This document shows positions 24,317 through 34,690 of a stretch of DNA of 64,000 nt, piece after piece. The stretch is from assembly GCA_035233585.1 (NCBI GenBank), contig CP141157.1, forward strand, positions 50,434,001 through 50,498,000. The letters are read 5' to 3'. The stretch comes from Antiaris toxicaria (Eukaryota; Streptophyta; Magnoliopsida; Rosales; Moraceae). The notes under the pieces are model-generated. The model saw only the letters and a program-made list of their open reading frames with translations, had not been told where the DNA came from and made no database searches. The position numbers and the translations under genes are program-made. Each line of letters starts with the position of its first letter. The first letter of the stretch is position 1.

Positions 24317-24991
24317 AACATGATTAATGCCCTTAATAATCTCATTGCATGCTAAATTTGGATGTTAAGTCTCACCCTACAATCAAGCGACTCATATTGA
24401 ATTAGCAAAATTTGTTTCCGGTCTCCAAAATAAACTTATATGATTGGAGGAATGAATAAATCTACCCAATCCTATTCAATCTTTTATTGCATTTGATACA
24501 TTACTTAATTTTAGATTTCTTTACTCTTTTTTTTAATTATTTTTTAATTATTTTTTTAATGAAAGGGATTTCTTTCTTCCTTAAAGATTATAAAATCTAC
24601 ATATATATGTATATGAAAATTTACAAATGTAAATAATTTTTTCCCTCTATTTGAGATTAGTGTTTTTCACCTAAAGTTAAACATACATTTTTATTTTCAG
24701 AAAGGGGAAAAAAAAAAACCCCCCAAAAAAACAAAAGGTCATGAGTATTATCAGGATGACGTTAAAGATATCAATACTAATCTTAATTTTTAACTACCTG
24801 GGTGAGTTGTCACAAATTCATGATTCTGTACATACGAAGAGTTGGCTCCGGAAGTGATACAGACAGTCCCAGAATTGATTTTAATGTGATCATTTTTTTT
24901 CCAGCAAATCATTACGTCATCTGAGGAAGACATATGCCCAAGCCAATAACGAAGCTATATATCTTTAGATATATATATACATATACATATT

Positions 24992-25036
<45 letters not shown>

Positions 25037-25256
25037 TGACTATGTGAAAAATAAGACAATGTCCAAATAGCATTTGTATGGTAGCCAGGTATACACATGC
25101 AATGTAAAACTTAATTTGCGAGACAAAAAAATTGAGCCATCTCTATATAACTTTATTAAGCATCTTTTCTCTTATTATGTTTCTAAATAAAGCTAGAAAA
25201 TGATATTCAGCTTTAATAAATGAACAAATGAATGAACATTGTACGTCCAATCTTGG
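24317..25256. other. Intergenic, downstream of the long PPR gene
   Basis: AT-rich spacer between the copia target duplication and the PPR stop codon, containing TA and AC microsatellites. The PPR 3' UTR probably occupies the right part. No other gene seen. Confidence 0.6.
24995..25028. repeat. AC microsatellite
   Basis: Seventeen uninterrupted AC units, flanked on both sides by short AT/ACAT runs. Confidence 0.95.
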
Positions 25257-28200
25257 TTATCTCGACTTGGTGTTGGAATCGGTTTTCCTAGAAAATCCGC
25301 TTTCAGAAAGAAGTCTTGACAGAAAACCTTGGCCGTTGTCATTATTGGACTTGCCGGATAAATTTCTTAATTTGCTTATGAGAGACCAATGTGTTTCAAA
25401 GTCTGGCTCATAACCGCTACGTTGCATCATCTCCACTAGCTCAGATGCCTTCCTGGGATTGTTTTCGAGGTGACACAGATTGATTACAGAGTTAAACATC
25501 TCCTTGGTTGGTGTTTCGCCTATGCGAAGCATGGAAATCAAAAGCTTTTCTGCTTCCGCAGTTTGCCCATCTTGGCAAAGGTGTCGGACAAGGATATCCC
25601 ATGTGCTGATGCTTGGCCTAAGAGACCTTCCCAACATCTCGGCATGAAAATCCATAGCTTCGTTCAGTTTATTGATTGCACAACAAGAGCTGATTACAGA
25701 ATCGTAACTGGTGGAACTTGGAAGACTGCCTTTCTTTAACATTATGTTGAGAAGTTCAACTGCTTTGATCAGTCTTCCATACGTACAAAATTGCTTGATG
25801 AGATTATCATAGTTGATACCGTCGGGAATTAGACGTTTCTCCACAAGTCTATCAAGAAAATTTTCAGCTTCTTGAAGCTTACCAAGAGAAAGGAGGCCCT
25901 CAACAATTGCATATTGAACAGCAGAATCATGAACCCAGCCTCTCAGTTCCATCTCTTGACTCAACTCCAAGGCTTTCTCAAGCTCCCTAGTATTGCACAG
26001 GGCCGATATAGCCGCTCTCAAGCTGCGGTTGCTTGGCCTAAGTTCCTTAGAAATCATAGTAGAAAGATACCGCAAAGAACTTGACACATCTTTACACTGA
26101 GAAAATCCATACACAGAAAAATTGTAAAAGACTTCATCGAGTTCGAGTTCCTTCTTTTGCAAGTCATGTATTACATCATAAACAAACAAAATGTTTCCAG
26201 TTGAGAAAAGATAGAAAACCAGGATGTTGTAAATGATGAGGTCACGGGACTTGCTTTGTCCAAGCATAAGCTCCTTCAGCTTCACTGCATGAAGGACCCC
26301 GCCCTCCATACACATCATGCGCACCAAATTTCGGTAACTTGAGATTGAAAGTTCAAAATTTTTTCTCGTCATGATACCAAGAAGCTCCCAAACTTTCCTC
26401 AAGTTGTTGACTACAAAAAAACCTTCTACCAGAATATTATGGGTCTCGGCATCTGGAAGCATCCCCTTCGACAACATTTCCTTCTGAACTACACTGACCG
26501 CTTCTCCAACCTTCCTTGTCATGCAAAATCCCTTTATCAATGCATTGTTGACAGAAAGTGAAGAAACTGAATGGTCCCTCAGGCCAATCTCATGCAAGAC
26601 AATAGCTTTCTCATGCCGATTTGCCCTGCAGAGGTGAGGAATTAATTGAACAGTAACATCCAAACATGGGGCCAAATTTACAGCTAGCAGATTGTCCAAT
26701 ATTCGTAGAGCTTCAGCGAAAGTTCTCTCCTTGCACAATCCTTTTAAAACACAGTTATAACCTACGTGATCGATGACACAGCCCCGCTGATTAAGTTCTT
26801 CCAGCAATGTATGTGCAATTCTTGCAAAACTTGTAGAACTGAGCTTTTCAAGAAACAGATTACATACATCTAATCTTAAGTGAGGATAAAACACTAACAT
26901 CCTTTCAAGAAGTTCCAATGCTTCCTTAAGCATTTCTTTCTTGCAAATGCATTCCAAAAGAGCTTTACAATCCTGCAATCCTGGTAACCATTCCTCTTCT
27001 CGGGCTATAGCCCACCAACCATGAAGATCTCTCAAATTTCCCGTCTTGCACAAACCTTTTATTATGGCAGTGTACGTCTCATTATCAATTTTCAGTTTCC
27101 TTTGGAACATGCTGTCTAAGACTCCCTTCCCTTTGTATGTCCATCCTCTCATGCAGTACAGTCGGACAAGTAAATTCAGAGTTTCTTGGTCAAGCAAATT
27201 AACTAATTTTGGATTTTTCTCCATAAGATTTGCAATTAACTTGTGAAGGTGACGAGATTTGCAAAGTCCTTTAAGTAAAGCAGAGAAAACAGACAAAGAT
27301 AACTCTTGTCCCCGGTGGACCATTTCATCTGCTAAAGACAGTGCACCTTCCAGGTTTCCATGATCACATTCTTTTAAAATAAATGAGTTATAATCAGGCA
27401 CTAAACTGTCTTCTAGAATCCCTGTGACTCTCTTCTCATACTCAGTGAAGTCCGTATCTAAATAAAGTCCATTACCAAGACTATCAAAGAACTCTGTTCT
27501 AGAAAAGTCCGCATAATTATCCCTCCTTAATCTCCAGGCCAACGGATCAAAACCCAAAACTGAAAAGGCCTTGGACAGTTCACTCACCACCAAAACATTC
27601 TGCACTAGACCCCAGTTTTCCATCTCACAAACTGTCCTCTTCACTTCATTATACTGTTTAGCTTTACAATAGCCCGCCAAAAGGATTCTGAAAGTTGACA
27701 AATCGGGTCTTGTTCCCCTCTCCACCATTTCATCAAAACTTTCTTGAGCCTCCTTCGACATACCTTTAGAAAACAATCCAGCAATGAGAGCATTGTAAGA
27801 AAATATACAGGGTTTTAGCCCTCTTGTAAATATCTCTGCCAGATAGACAAAGGCGCTTCTCAGTTTCCTCTCATGGCAACTCCAACCAATTAAGATACCA
27901 AAGGTTATCTCATCAGGAACAAAACCTAAATTCTCCAACTCATGCATAAATAGTTCCGCACCTTTGGTACTGAAATAGCTACACATGCAATGTACAATCC
28001 TATTCCCAGCAAAAATATCCGGCTTACAATTTATTTCGAGAAAGAAACTTAGCACATCATCAAAGTCCCTCTTCTCACAATAGCCATAAACAATTTCATT
28101 AACAACATAGCCACTAACCTTGAATCCAAATGCCATTATCTTCTTGACAAGATTTCTTGCATCTTGAATCTTTCCATCTACACAAAGCAATCTTACGACA

Positions 28201-28997
28201 TTCTCAATAGTGGCCTTCACCATCTCACTAAATTCAACACCCACCTCAACCATGTCCATACAAACTCCAAATGCCATTTGGGTTTTCTTCATTCTAACCA
28301 AATCATCAACAAGGACACGGTAACACGACGACGATGGGGCTAAACCCCGTCCCCTCATTCGATCATATATCAAAACGGCCCTCTCCAATTCACCACTACA
28401 AACATACCCTTCGATCAAATCACTGAAAATTCCATGAAGACCCAACGAAACTCCCTCCCTCTCCATTGCCAAAAGCAAGAATTCAACTTCTCTAAACAAC
28501 CCCACGTGGAAAAGAATCCTTGCCATGACCTCCCACGACCAAGGAAGATGCTTAAAACCCTCACTCTCTCCACTAACCCACTTGAACAAACCCCATAAGG
28601 CCCCAACCTTTCTAGCTCCAAACCCAACTTTCCCGCACTCAAATTCAAAACCCAGTAATATTTCAAGCACATCTTTCGGTCTCAGCTCCGAAACCGAACG
28701 AAACCTACGCGTGTGTTGGGGAACAATATTCGAAATTTCCAAAAGAAGGTCCTTCTCAGAAGAAACATGATTAGCGAAAGTAAAGTTGTTACCTTTGTGT
28801 TTCTCTGAAAAATGGGAACATCTGGAATTGACAGATTGGGCAATTCCGGAGAAGCAAAGTGATGGGGAATCTGAGTGTGGGAAGGGCGTGGTGGTAGAGA
28901 AGGGAGTGTTCGTGGGAAGGATTGGGAAGAGAGAAGAAAGAGCAGCGAGGTGTTTGTGGTGGTGAGGAGAGAGAGAGGAGAGAAAGATTCGGAGCAT
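25257..28997 (-). CDS. Long P-class PPR protein, At5g15280-like
   Basis: Single-exon gene of 1,246 residues. I chose the ATG at 28995-28997 (MLRIFLSSLSP); the frame extends 18 codons further only from a TTG, and ATG is the first in-frame methionine. The N-terminal 50 residues are rich in Leu, Ser, His, Pro and Thr with almost no acidic residue, as in mitochondrial presequences. From about residue 180 the protein is almost wholly P-type PPR repeats. Examples are FSYNALIAGLFSKGMSKEAQ, TFRILLAGYCKAKQYNE, TYTAIIKGLCKTGN, GYNCVLKGLCKERTFAEALR and TWDILVRHLCQDGQTAEAEK. There is no E, DYW or SMR domain. P-class PPRs bind organellar RNA in splicing, stabilisation or end formation. The length and neighbours fit Arabidopsis At5g15280. 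Its upstream region is a copy of the KH-gene promoter and leader, so expression may follow that gene. Confidence 0.94.
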   Translation of the reverse strand: MLRIFLSSLSPHHHKHLAALSSLFPILPTNTPFSTTTPFPHSDSPSLCFSGIAQSVNSRCSHFSEKHKGNNFTFANHVSSEKDLLLEISNIVPQHTRRFRSVSELRPKDVLEILLGFEFECGKVGFGARKVGALWGLFKWVSGESEGFKHLPWSWEVMARILFHVGLFREVEFLLLAMEREGVSLGLHGIFSDLIEGYVCSGELERAVLIYDRMRGRGLAPSSSCYRVLVDDLVRMKKTQMAFGVCMDMVEVGVEFSEMVKATIENVVRLLCVDGKIQDARNLVKKIMAFGFKVSGYVVNEIVYGYCEKRDFDDVLSFFLEINCKPDIFAGNRIVHCMCSYFSTKGAELFMHELENLGFVPDEITFGILIGWSCHERKLRSAFVYLAEIFTRGLKPCIFSYNALIAGLFSKGMSKEAQESFDEMVERGTRPDLSTFRILLAGYCKAKQYNEVKRTVCEMENWGLVQNVLVVSELSKAFSVLGFDPLAWRLRRDNYADFSRTEFFDSLGNGLYLDTDFTEYEKRVTGILEDSLVPDYNSFILKECDHGNLEGALSLADEMVHRGQELSLSVFSALLKGLCKSRHLHKLIANLMEKNPKLVNLLDQETLNLLVRLYCMRGWTYKGKGVLDSMFQRKLKIDNETYTAIIKGLCKTGNLRDLHGWWAIAREEEWLPGLQDCKALLECICKKEMLKEALELLERMLVFYPHLRLDVCNLFLEKLSSTSFARIAHTLLEELNQRGCVIDHVGYNCVLKGLCKERTFAEALRILDNLLAVNLAPCLDVTVQLIPHLCRANRHEKAIVLHEIGLRDHSVSSLSVNNALIKGFCMTRKVGEAVSVVQKEMLSKGMLPDAETHNILVEGFFVVNNLRKVWELLGIMTRKNFELSISSYRNLVRMMCMEGGVLHAVKLKELMLGQSKSRDLIIYNILVFYLFSTGNILFVYDVIHDLQKKELELDEVFYNFSVYGFSQCKDVSSSLRYLSTMISKELRPSNRSLRAAISALCNTRELEKALELSQEMELRGWVHDSAVQYAIVEGLLSLGKLQEAENFLDRLVEKRLIPDGINYDNLIKQFCTYGRLIKAVELLNIMLKKGSLPSSTSYDSVISSCCAINKLNEAMDFHAEMLGRSLRPSISTWDILVRHLCQDGQTAEAEKLLISMLRIGETPTKEMFNSVINLCHLENNPRKASELVEMMQRSGYEPDFETHWSLISKLRNLSGKSNNDNGQGFLSRLLSESGFSRKTDSNTKSR

Positions 28998-29040
28998 CCG
29001 AAGGAAGAGAGGTTTTGAAGTGGTGGTGGTGGTGGCACAA

Positions 29041-29656
29041 AAATAAGGCAACAGAATTGAAATGCAATCAAAATAGATGTGAACTTCACACTGAATTGTT
29101 ACAAATTGTTATAATACAATTCAGATCTCCAAAGCTTCCTCAAAGTATAATCTGAACCCAAAAAAAAAAAATCCTATCATCAAACTGTAATTGCTAATTT
29201 GCAAGGAAAAAAATAGCTTCCAAACAATAAAAGAAAATTACGCAACAAGGAAAAACGCTAAGAGAGCCCTTCAATGGCTCCAGAATTCACTATTGTTCAC
29301 ACTTGCACTGGAAGAAACGCAGATCCGAGAAAAACAAATACCAAAAACACGGACAAAAATCAAAATTTTGGAACTGACACAGAATCATCAAACGAAATAA
29401 ACGATGACTTAGAGGAAGAAGACGGAAAACGTAGAAATCGAAAAAAAAAAAAAAAAGAGCACAAAATATATTAAGGTGAAGAAATTCGGGGCCTTTGTAT
29501 CGAGCCAAGAAAACGAAAATTTTGACGAGAGGAAAAGAAAAAATAAAATAAAAACTGTTGAAGTGAAAAAGGAAAGATTACTGTGAGAGAAATTTGGGGA
29601 AATTTGGTTCCCTATCGAGCAAATTACTGGGTTCTCCGTCTTTCCCCCTCTTTTCT
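29041..29656 (-). repeat. Duplicated KH-gene promoter/5' leader upstream of the long PPR gene, part 1
   Basis: This stretch matches 47341-48000 block by block in the same orientation, at roughly 85-90 percent identity by eye. Shared blocks include GGCAACAGAATTGAAATGC, ACAAATTGTTATAATACA, AAATTACGCAACAAGGAAAA, GAGAGCCCTTCAATGGCT and GGTGAAGAAATTCGG. The copy near the KH gene has about 70 extra bases after its first block. The segment starts 43 bases upstream of the PPR start codon, so it should be the PPR promoter and leader. The splice donor that ends the putative non-coding first exon reads GT in the KH copy (47832-47831) but GC here (29492-29491). Confidence 0.9.
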
Positions 29657-31002
29657 GGGGACTTGGGAAATTGCAATAACCAGGAGTTTTTTTTTTTTTT
29701 TTTTCTTCCTTGAAGGCAAATAACATAATTTAAAATCATTTAAAATTAATAATATATCTTAATTTTTATGGAGGTGATTTTTTTTTTTTTAATTTTCAGT
29801 TTGGTTTTTCCTTTTTTTCCTTTCTTTGGGTTTTTTTTTCCTCTTTCGTCTTTGTTTCTCTCTTTTGTTCTCTTATTTTCTTCTTTCTCCTCCATTTATC
29901 TACTCTCTCTATCCCAACTTCGAGTTTCAACAGCAATGAATTCTCAACGGTACTACATCATGACAGCAATCGACCTTAGCAGTGCTAGATCGACACTCAC
30001 TCCTCTGATCTACTCTTCGATGAGCAACATCGTTATGCGTGAGTCTCCGATGGTAATCCATAGGTTGCGATCCCCCTTTGAGCCTTCGATCACAATCCTT
30101 CTTGCTCTTTCTATTTCTCTAAGTTTGTGGTTTTTTTGCAAGTTTTCCATTAAAGTCGCGATCTTTTCTAGTTGACCATGACAATCTCTATTTTTCTCGA
30201 CTGGTGAGCTTGCCATCTTGACTATCGGATGGCAAATTAAAGATTACGATCGTTATTTTTTTCGACCATGAGCTCTCAATCTGAAGTCGAGATTCCAACC
30301 ATTGTGATCTTCATCTTGATCATGATTTTTTCCATCATGATCTGGTCGAAGATTCTAGCTACTGTGCTCTTTATCTTCATCGTGATCCAACTATGTCACA
30401 AGGCTAGAGTCGAGATTCTAGCATTGCAAACTAGCAGAAGCTCTATAACTTCGGGATCTCCAGCTGAGCTTCGATCACGGCCACCAGTTGCAGAAATCTG
30501 ATGGAACTTCTAATGCAACGACGACGGTGATGGTGACGGTGACAGTGAGTTGGTGATGGCAGCGATTGTTTTTTGGAATTTAGGTAGCTGGCAAGTTTGG
30601 GTCAATTTTGAATTAGGGTTAGAATATGTTGAATTTAAGACTATTTTTCAAAATTGTTAAATGATTTATCAAAATTGATAAATTAATAATTTACAAAATC
30701 AATAAGTTACATCAGTAAAATTAAGATTTTATAACAAATTACAACAAGAAAGTAAATATTTATGAATGATTTGTTAAAATAAATAATTTACTTTACCGTT
30801 ATAAAAATTATTCAAAATTTATCAAAATTTACTAAAATCAGTAAATAAATAATTTACTAAGTTAAAAAGTGGTTTGCCAAGTAAATTTACTAAAATTTAC
30901 ACATAAGAGATATTTTTGAAATTTTAAATTATGATAAATCATGATTTATTAAAAATATATCATTTACTAATAACCCAAATATTTTCTATTATTTATTTTT
31001 AT
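29657..31002. other. 1.35-kb insertion in the duplicated leader
   Basis: The KH copy is continuous across this point, reading CTTTTCTAGGGTTTTGACC at about 47991-48009. Here the two halves are separated by 1,346 bp, so this is most simply an insertion. It opens with T-rich and CT-rich DNA and passes through a less AT-rich stretch at 29930-30560 with repeated GATC, CGATC and TCGA words. It ends in very AT-rich DNA. It has no recognisable protein, and I see no clear terminal repeat or target duplication. A non-autonomous transposon relic is the likeliest identity. Confidence 0.5.
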
Positions 31003-31300
31003 TTAGGGTTTTGACCAATTTTAGATTTGCCTTAATTAATTTCTGAAATTTCACTCAACTACCTCTTGGTTTTTCTAAAATTACAAATGCCACCATAAAA
31101 ACTTTTTAAATTCTAATTTTAACCTCGGATATTAATTTACAGGGTGATTGAAGTAATAACTCTAACTCAAGTATAGCCTAGCAATAATATGTAATATTAC
31201 ATTTGATAATATACAGAGCTCGAATCCTTACACTGTAAATTCAAAAAAAAAAAAAAAACCTCAACTCATTTTTATTGTTTCCTAAAAAAATGTTCTTTAT
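31003..31300 (-). repeat. Duplicated KH-gene promoter, part 2
   Basis: This stretch matches 47997-48210. Shared blocks include AGGGTTTTGACC, TTAGATTTGCCTT, AATTTCACTCAACTA, ATTACAAATGCC and ATTCTAATTTTAACCTC. It continues the match of 29041-29656 after the 1.35-kb insertion and is interrupted once more by the SINE at 31170-31259. Confidence 0.88.
31170..31259 (+). mobile_element. Small tRNA-derived SINE with empty site in the paralogous copy
   Basis: This 90-bp insertion has a box-A-like TAGCCTAGCAAT at 31174-31185 and a good box B AGCTCGAATCC at 31217-31227. It ends in a 16-base A tail. It is flanked by TCTAACTCA (31161-31169) and CTCAACTCA (31260-31268), a probable target duplication with two differences. 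The paralogous sequence near 48160-48180 runs straight through without it, so the empty site is preserved. Confidence 0.8.
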
Positions 31301-32131
31301 GATAAATAAAAAAGAAAAAAAAATAAAATACATAAATCACATAACAATTTCCCAATAAAATACATTGCTAAAATAGCACATTTTCTTCATAAGGTAACAA
31401 ATATATTTTTTTTTTTAATTTCAACTTCAAAAGTAAAAAACTACAAACCAAGAGAAGCATACAAAGCATTTTATTGATTTTTTTTTTTTAATTTACCGAT
31501 AAGAAACTTTTTATTTTATGATATAGTTAGATATTATATTATTATTAAGTTATGATATCGATATTTAAAAAAAAAAAGAATCTTGTGAAAATTGAACAGT
31601 GTAAATTCTTAATTGTGCTCTTTCCTACCAAAAAAATTCTTATTTTATTATTCTTTTTCTGGTTCACTCACCTTGATCGAATGGCCACGGTTTAAGAAAC
31701 TAGCTTTGACTTGGCATGTATTGTTTGATGCATGGACTAGAATGACTACAAACTAGAAAATCAGGGCCAAATTATTAATACAGTTTAAAGTATGAATGTC
31801 TATGTGATTAAGGAAACTAGAGAGTCTAATTAATCAATTTTAAACTTTTAAGATCTATCCAACTGTTGAGTTGAGTTGACTTTAAACTACAAGCTTACCA
31901 CTTGTTTGAGAATTGGAGATTCGGAAGAGGGTTGACCCTTTAATTTGCCATATGCTTGGTCTGAAAGGACAAAGTAATCACACCCCAATCTTAATAATCC
32001 CTCTCCCAATCATCAGAACCAAAAACAATTCTTCTGCCTTTTGTTTGTGCTTCAACATTGCAATTCGATTGACAAATTCTTTCTTTCTAATTTCCTTTCT
32101 TTCGAAGAGAAAAAAAAAAACTACGAAAATA

Positions 32132-32293
32132 ATGAATCAAAACTCGAGTGCTTTTGTTATTGGATTGGTGGGTGCAGCAATCACCTTGTCTGCCTATTCA
32201 CAGACGATCTGCTCTCCATCTCAGTGCATCACCGTTGGCCTCCTTGTCCTCATGTTTGGCTTGATTGTCAGGGAAGGTCTCATTACCCTTTAG
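32132..32293 (+). CDS. Conserved 53-residue plant membrane protein
   Basis: Short single-exon gene starting at MNQNSSAFVIGL and ending at VREGLITL. Two hydrophobic stretches, about residues 7-23 and 30-46, are separated by a polar loop SQTICSPSQ with two Cys, suggesting a membrane hairpin. There is no cleavable signal peptide. The upstream leader is pyrimidine-rich and the ATG sits in an AAAATAATGA context. I recognise it as resembling the tiny proteins of Arabidopsis At5g15320 and At3g01130, which I recall as uncharacterised; the second lies near PTB1. The frame is open upstream only through a TTG start over leader sequence, so the short form is preferred. Function unknown. Confidence 0.75.
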   Translation: MNQNSSAFVIGLVGAAITLSAYSQTICSPSQCITVGLLVLMFGLIVREGLITL

Positions 32294-32707
32294 CTCTTTT
32301 CTTTTTCTTCTTTCTTCTTTCTTTTTTTTTTTTTCTTCAATGTTGGAAAAAAAAAAGATATATATATATATATATACATAGAGAGAGAGAGAGTTTTATC
32401 ATTTTGATGCTATTGATTTCCGATGTATAACTAGTTCATACAAAAACGTCAGCTCTAGGCTTGTTTTATGTAATAAGTTCTTGAAAAATGTTGTGTGGTT
32501 TGGTGGCTAGTGTGAGCTTTTATTATTATTTTTCCCCTTTTTTATTTCGAGTTTGCTTGTGTTGAAAAAAAAAAAAAAAAAGCCTTGAATCAAGTTATCA
32601 TAAGCTGATTGATAAACTTTATTGGAAATTTGAAAGGCTGTCAAACTGCATAGCTATATCTCCTGATCTAACATACTACCACAAATTTTAAAACATTCTA
32701 TTGTTAA

Positions 32708-32880
32708 TGTTGATAGCTTAGTGATTGTTTAGTTTAAATATTAGATATAATATTTAAGGTTTTATGAATACTAATTCGCTCTAAATAAACTAATTAAGTT
32801 TCAAATCTCATTTATATATTCTCTCGTTGAAATAAAAGAAGTTGAGAGCCAATCCTTACTAAAATTTGATTACTTAAGAG
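32708..32880 (+). repeat. Possible SINE remnant
   Basis: A box-A-like GATAGCTTAGTGATTG lies at 32712-32727 and a box-B-like AGTTTCAAATCTCA at about 32798-32811, about 85 bases apart. No tail duplication is evident. Confidence 0.35.
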
Positions 32881-33659
32881 ACTAATCAAAAGGGATGAGT
32901 TACATTGAGAGGCACAACATGTACGCGTTGGCGCATAGAGGACCCCAACGCTTCTGGTGCGATGCTTATCTGGCCTTAAGGCCTGTCATAGGCAGAGGAA
33001 ATCTGCAGGAGAGGGAGAAAATGCAGTTTTAACACGTAGCATGGTGTCTGTACATAAGACATTATTTGTCAAGAGTGGCAGAGTGTAGAGCGTGGAAATC
33101 TGCTTGGAGAGTAACGAGGGAAATGCGCAGCGTGACAAGGAAGTTGATGTGTGAATGGATTTGGATACGTTATGTGCTTTGTTTTATCCACTAATATACC
33201 CTCCTTTTGTTTGACCTTCCAAATCTCGAAAATAAAAAGTTTTTCATTTTAAGAAAAATAAACCTTCTTAAATTTCTATATCTGAACATCTAAAATTTTT
33301 CATTTTTAAAAAATAAAAAAAATACTTTCTAAAAAAAAATTTTCACTTGTCCAAACAACTTTTCACTTTTAGAAAAAATTCCAAACAATTTTTTATTTTT
33401 CATATATAAAAATTTTCTATTTTTCAAAATACAACCTCTTATCCAAAATGGACTCATAGTGTGTGGGTGTGTTGTTATTACTCAGAAAGACTCGTTAGAA
33501 ATGAGGTGATCGAACAAGTAAAAGGAGAAGAAAATGTCATATTAATGTGACGACATGGAGTGATGGGCATATTGCACGTGTTTGATACGTGCCTTTAAGT
33601 ACTTGTTTCCAATCCTCTCGACAATAGTTGTTATTGTTATATTATAAAGGAGTTTATAG

Positions 33660-34185
33660 TTAAATAACTTTTTTTTTAAATAAATTTTTTAATACATAAT
33701 TAAAGTTTTTAAAATTTAATTAAAAGGTTTAATTTTCTTAAAATTAACTAAAAGATTTTTTTCCTCTTAAAATGGTCAATCAATTATTAATCATATAATA
33801 TAATTAATTTGATTAATTATTTATTTATCAATATCACTGATTGCACACGATCAATTATTGATTAATGATAATATACATTACTAATTTTCATAATTAATCA
33901 TTAATTGACTATAAATAAAATCACTAATTTTTCGGTCAATTAATAATTAACTATAGTAAATCACTATATCACTAATTTACTATTAAAAAAATCAGTTGTT
34001 ATTGTTATTTAGCTATAAATCCTTTTATATTTGTCAATCAATTTCATAAATAATTAATCACTAATTAACTCTTAGTTAATTAATAATTGACTAAATAAAT
34101 AAAATCACTAATTCTATGGTCACTCAATGACTAATCTTAATTAATCATTGATTTACCATTAAAAAAATAATTAAAAAAAAAAAAC
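33660..34185. repeat. Extremely AT-rich low-complexity block
   Basis: Nearly pure A/T sequence built from scrambled repeats of ATTAATTGA, AATCACTAATT and TTAATCATTAATT, many of them self-complementary. No coding content. It could extrude cruciforms or be the arm of an old foldback element. Confidence 0.6.
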
Positions 34186-34189
34186 CAAT

Positions 34190-34690
34190 TCAACTCCCCT
34201 CCCCCTCTCTTTTTTCGCCTCTCTCTTTCCCCTCCAACTCTCTTTGGATCTACTATAAACAAAATCCAATCGGAGATAACCCAGTCGTCAGAGAAGATGA
34301 AGTGGAGCTACTACCGGAGAATGCTTGCGAAGCTTGACACGTGAAGCTCTTGCCTACCCACACTTCACTTTGTCCTGATTAGCAACCATCGCAAAAGCTC
34401 CATCCAAAGAAAGGTTAGCGAGATTTTGACTAGGAGGGAGATCATGACTGCGAGATCTTGCCATCGAAGTTCTTAAGGGACTGCAAAATCTTAGTCATCG
34501 GAATTCATGAGGGAGATTTCCATCACCGGAGTTCGCAAGTAGACCTCTACGACTATCGAAATCGTGAGGGAGATCGTGACCACTTGATCACCAGAGTTCG
34601 CAAAGGAGATTTCCATAACTAAAAGTGCACAAATCGAGGATGATGACAACCTCCATCACCATTTGTCACCTCATTTTCAGAAAGAAAAAA
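34190..34690. mobile_element. Non-coding transposon relic (uncertain)
   Basis: A CT-rich run is followed by about 400 bp of higher-GC DNA with repeated phrases such as ACCAGAGTTCGCAA / ACCGGAGTTCGCAA and GGGAGATCGTGA / GGGAGATCATGA. It has no open frame of note. It sits between AT-rich arms like the other relics in this window. Confidence 0.35.

Noticed and set aside
28998..29051. Longer N-terminus for the long PPR protein
   Set aside because: It would need a TTG start and adds a low-complexity Thr run encoded by a GTG repeat; the ATG at 28997 is preferred.
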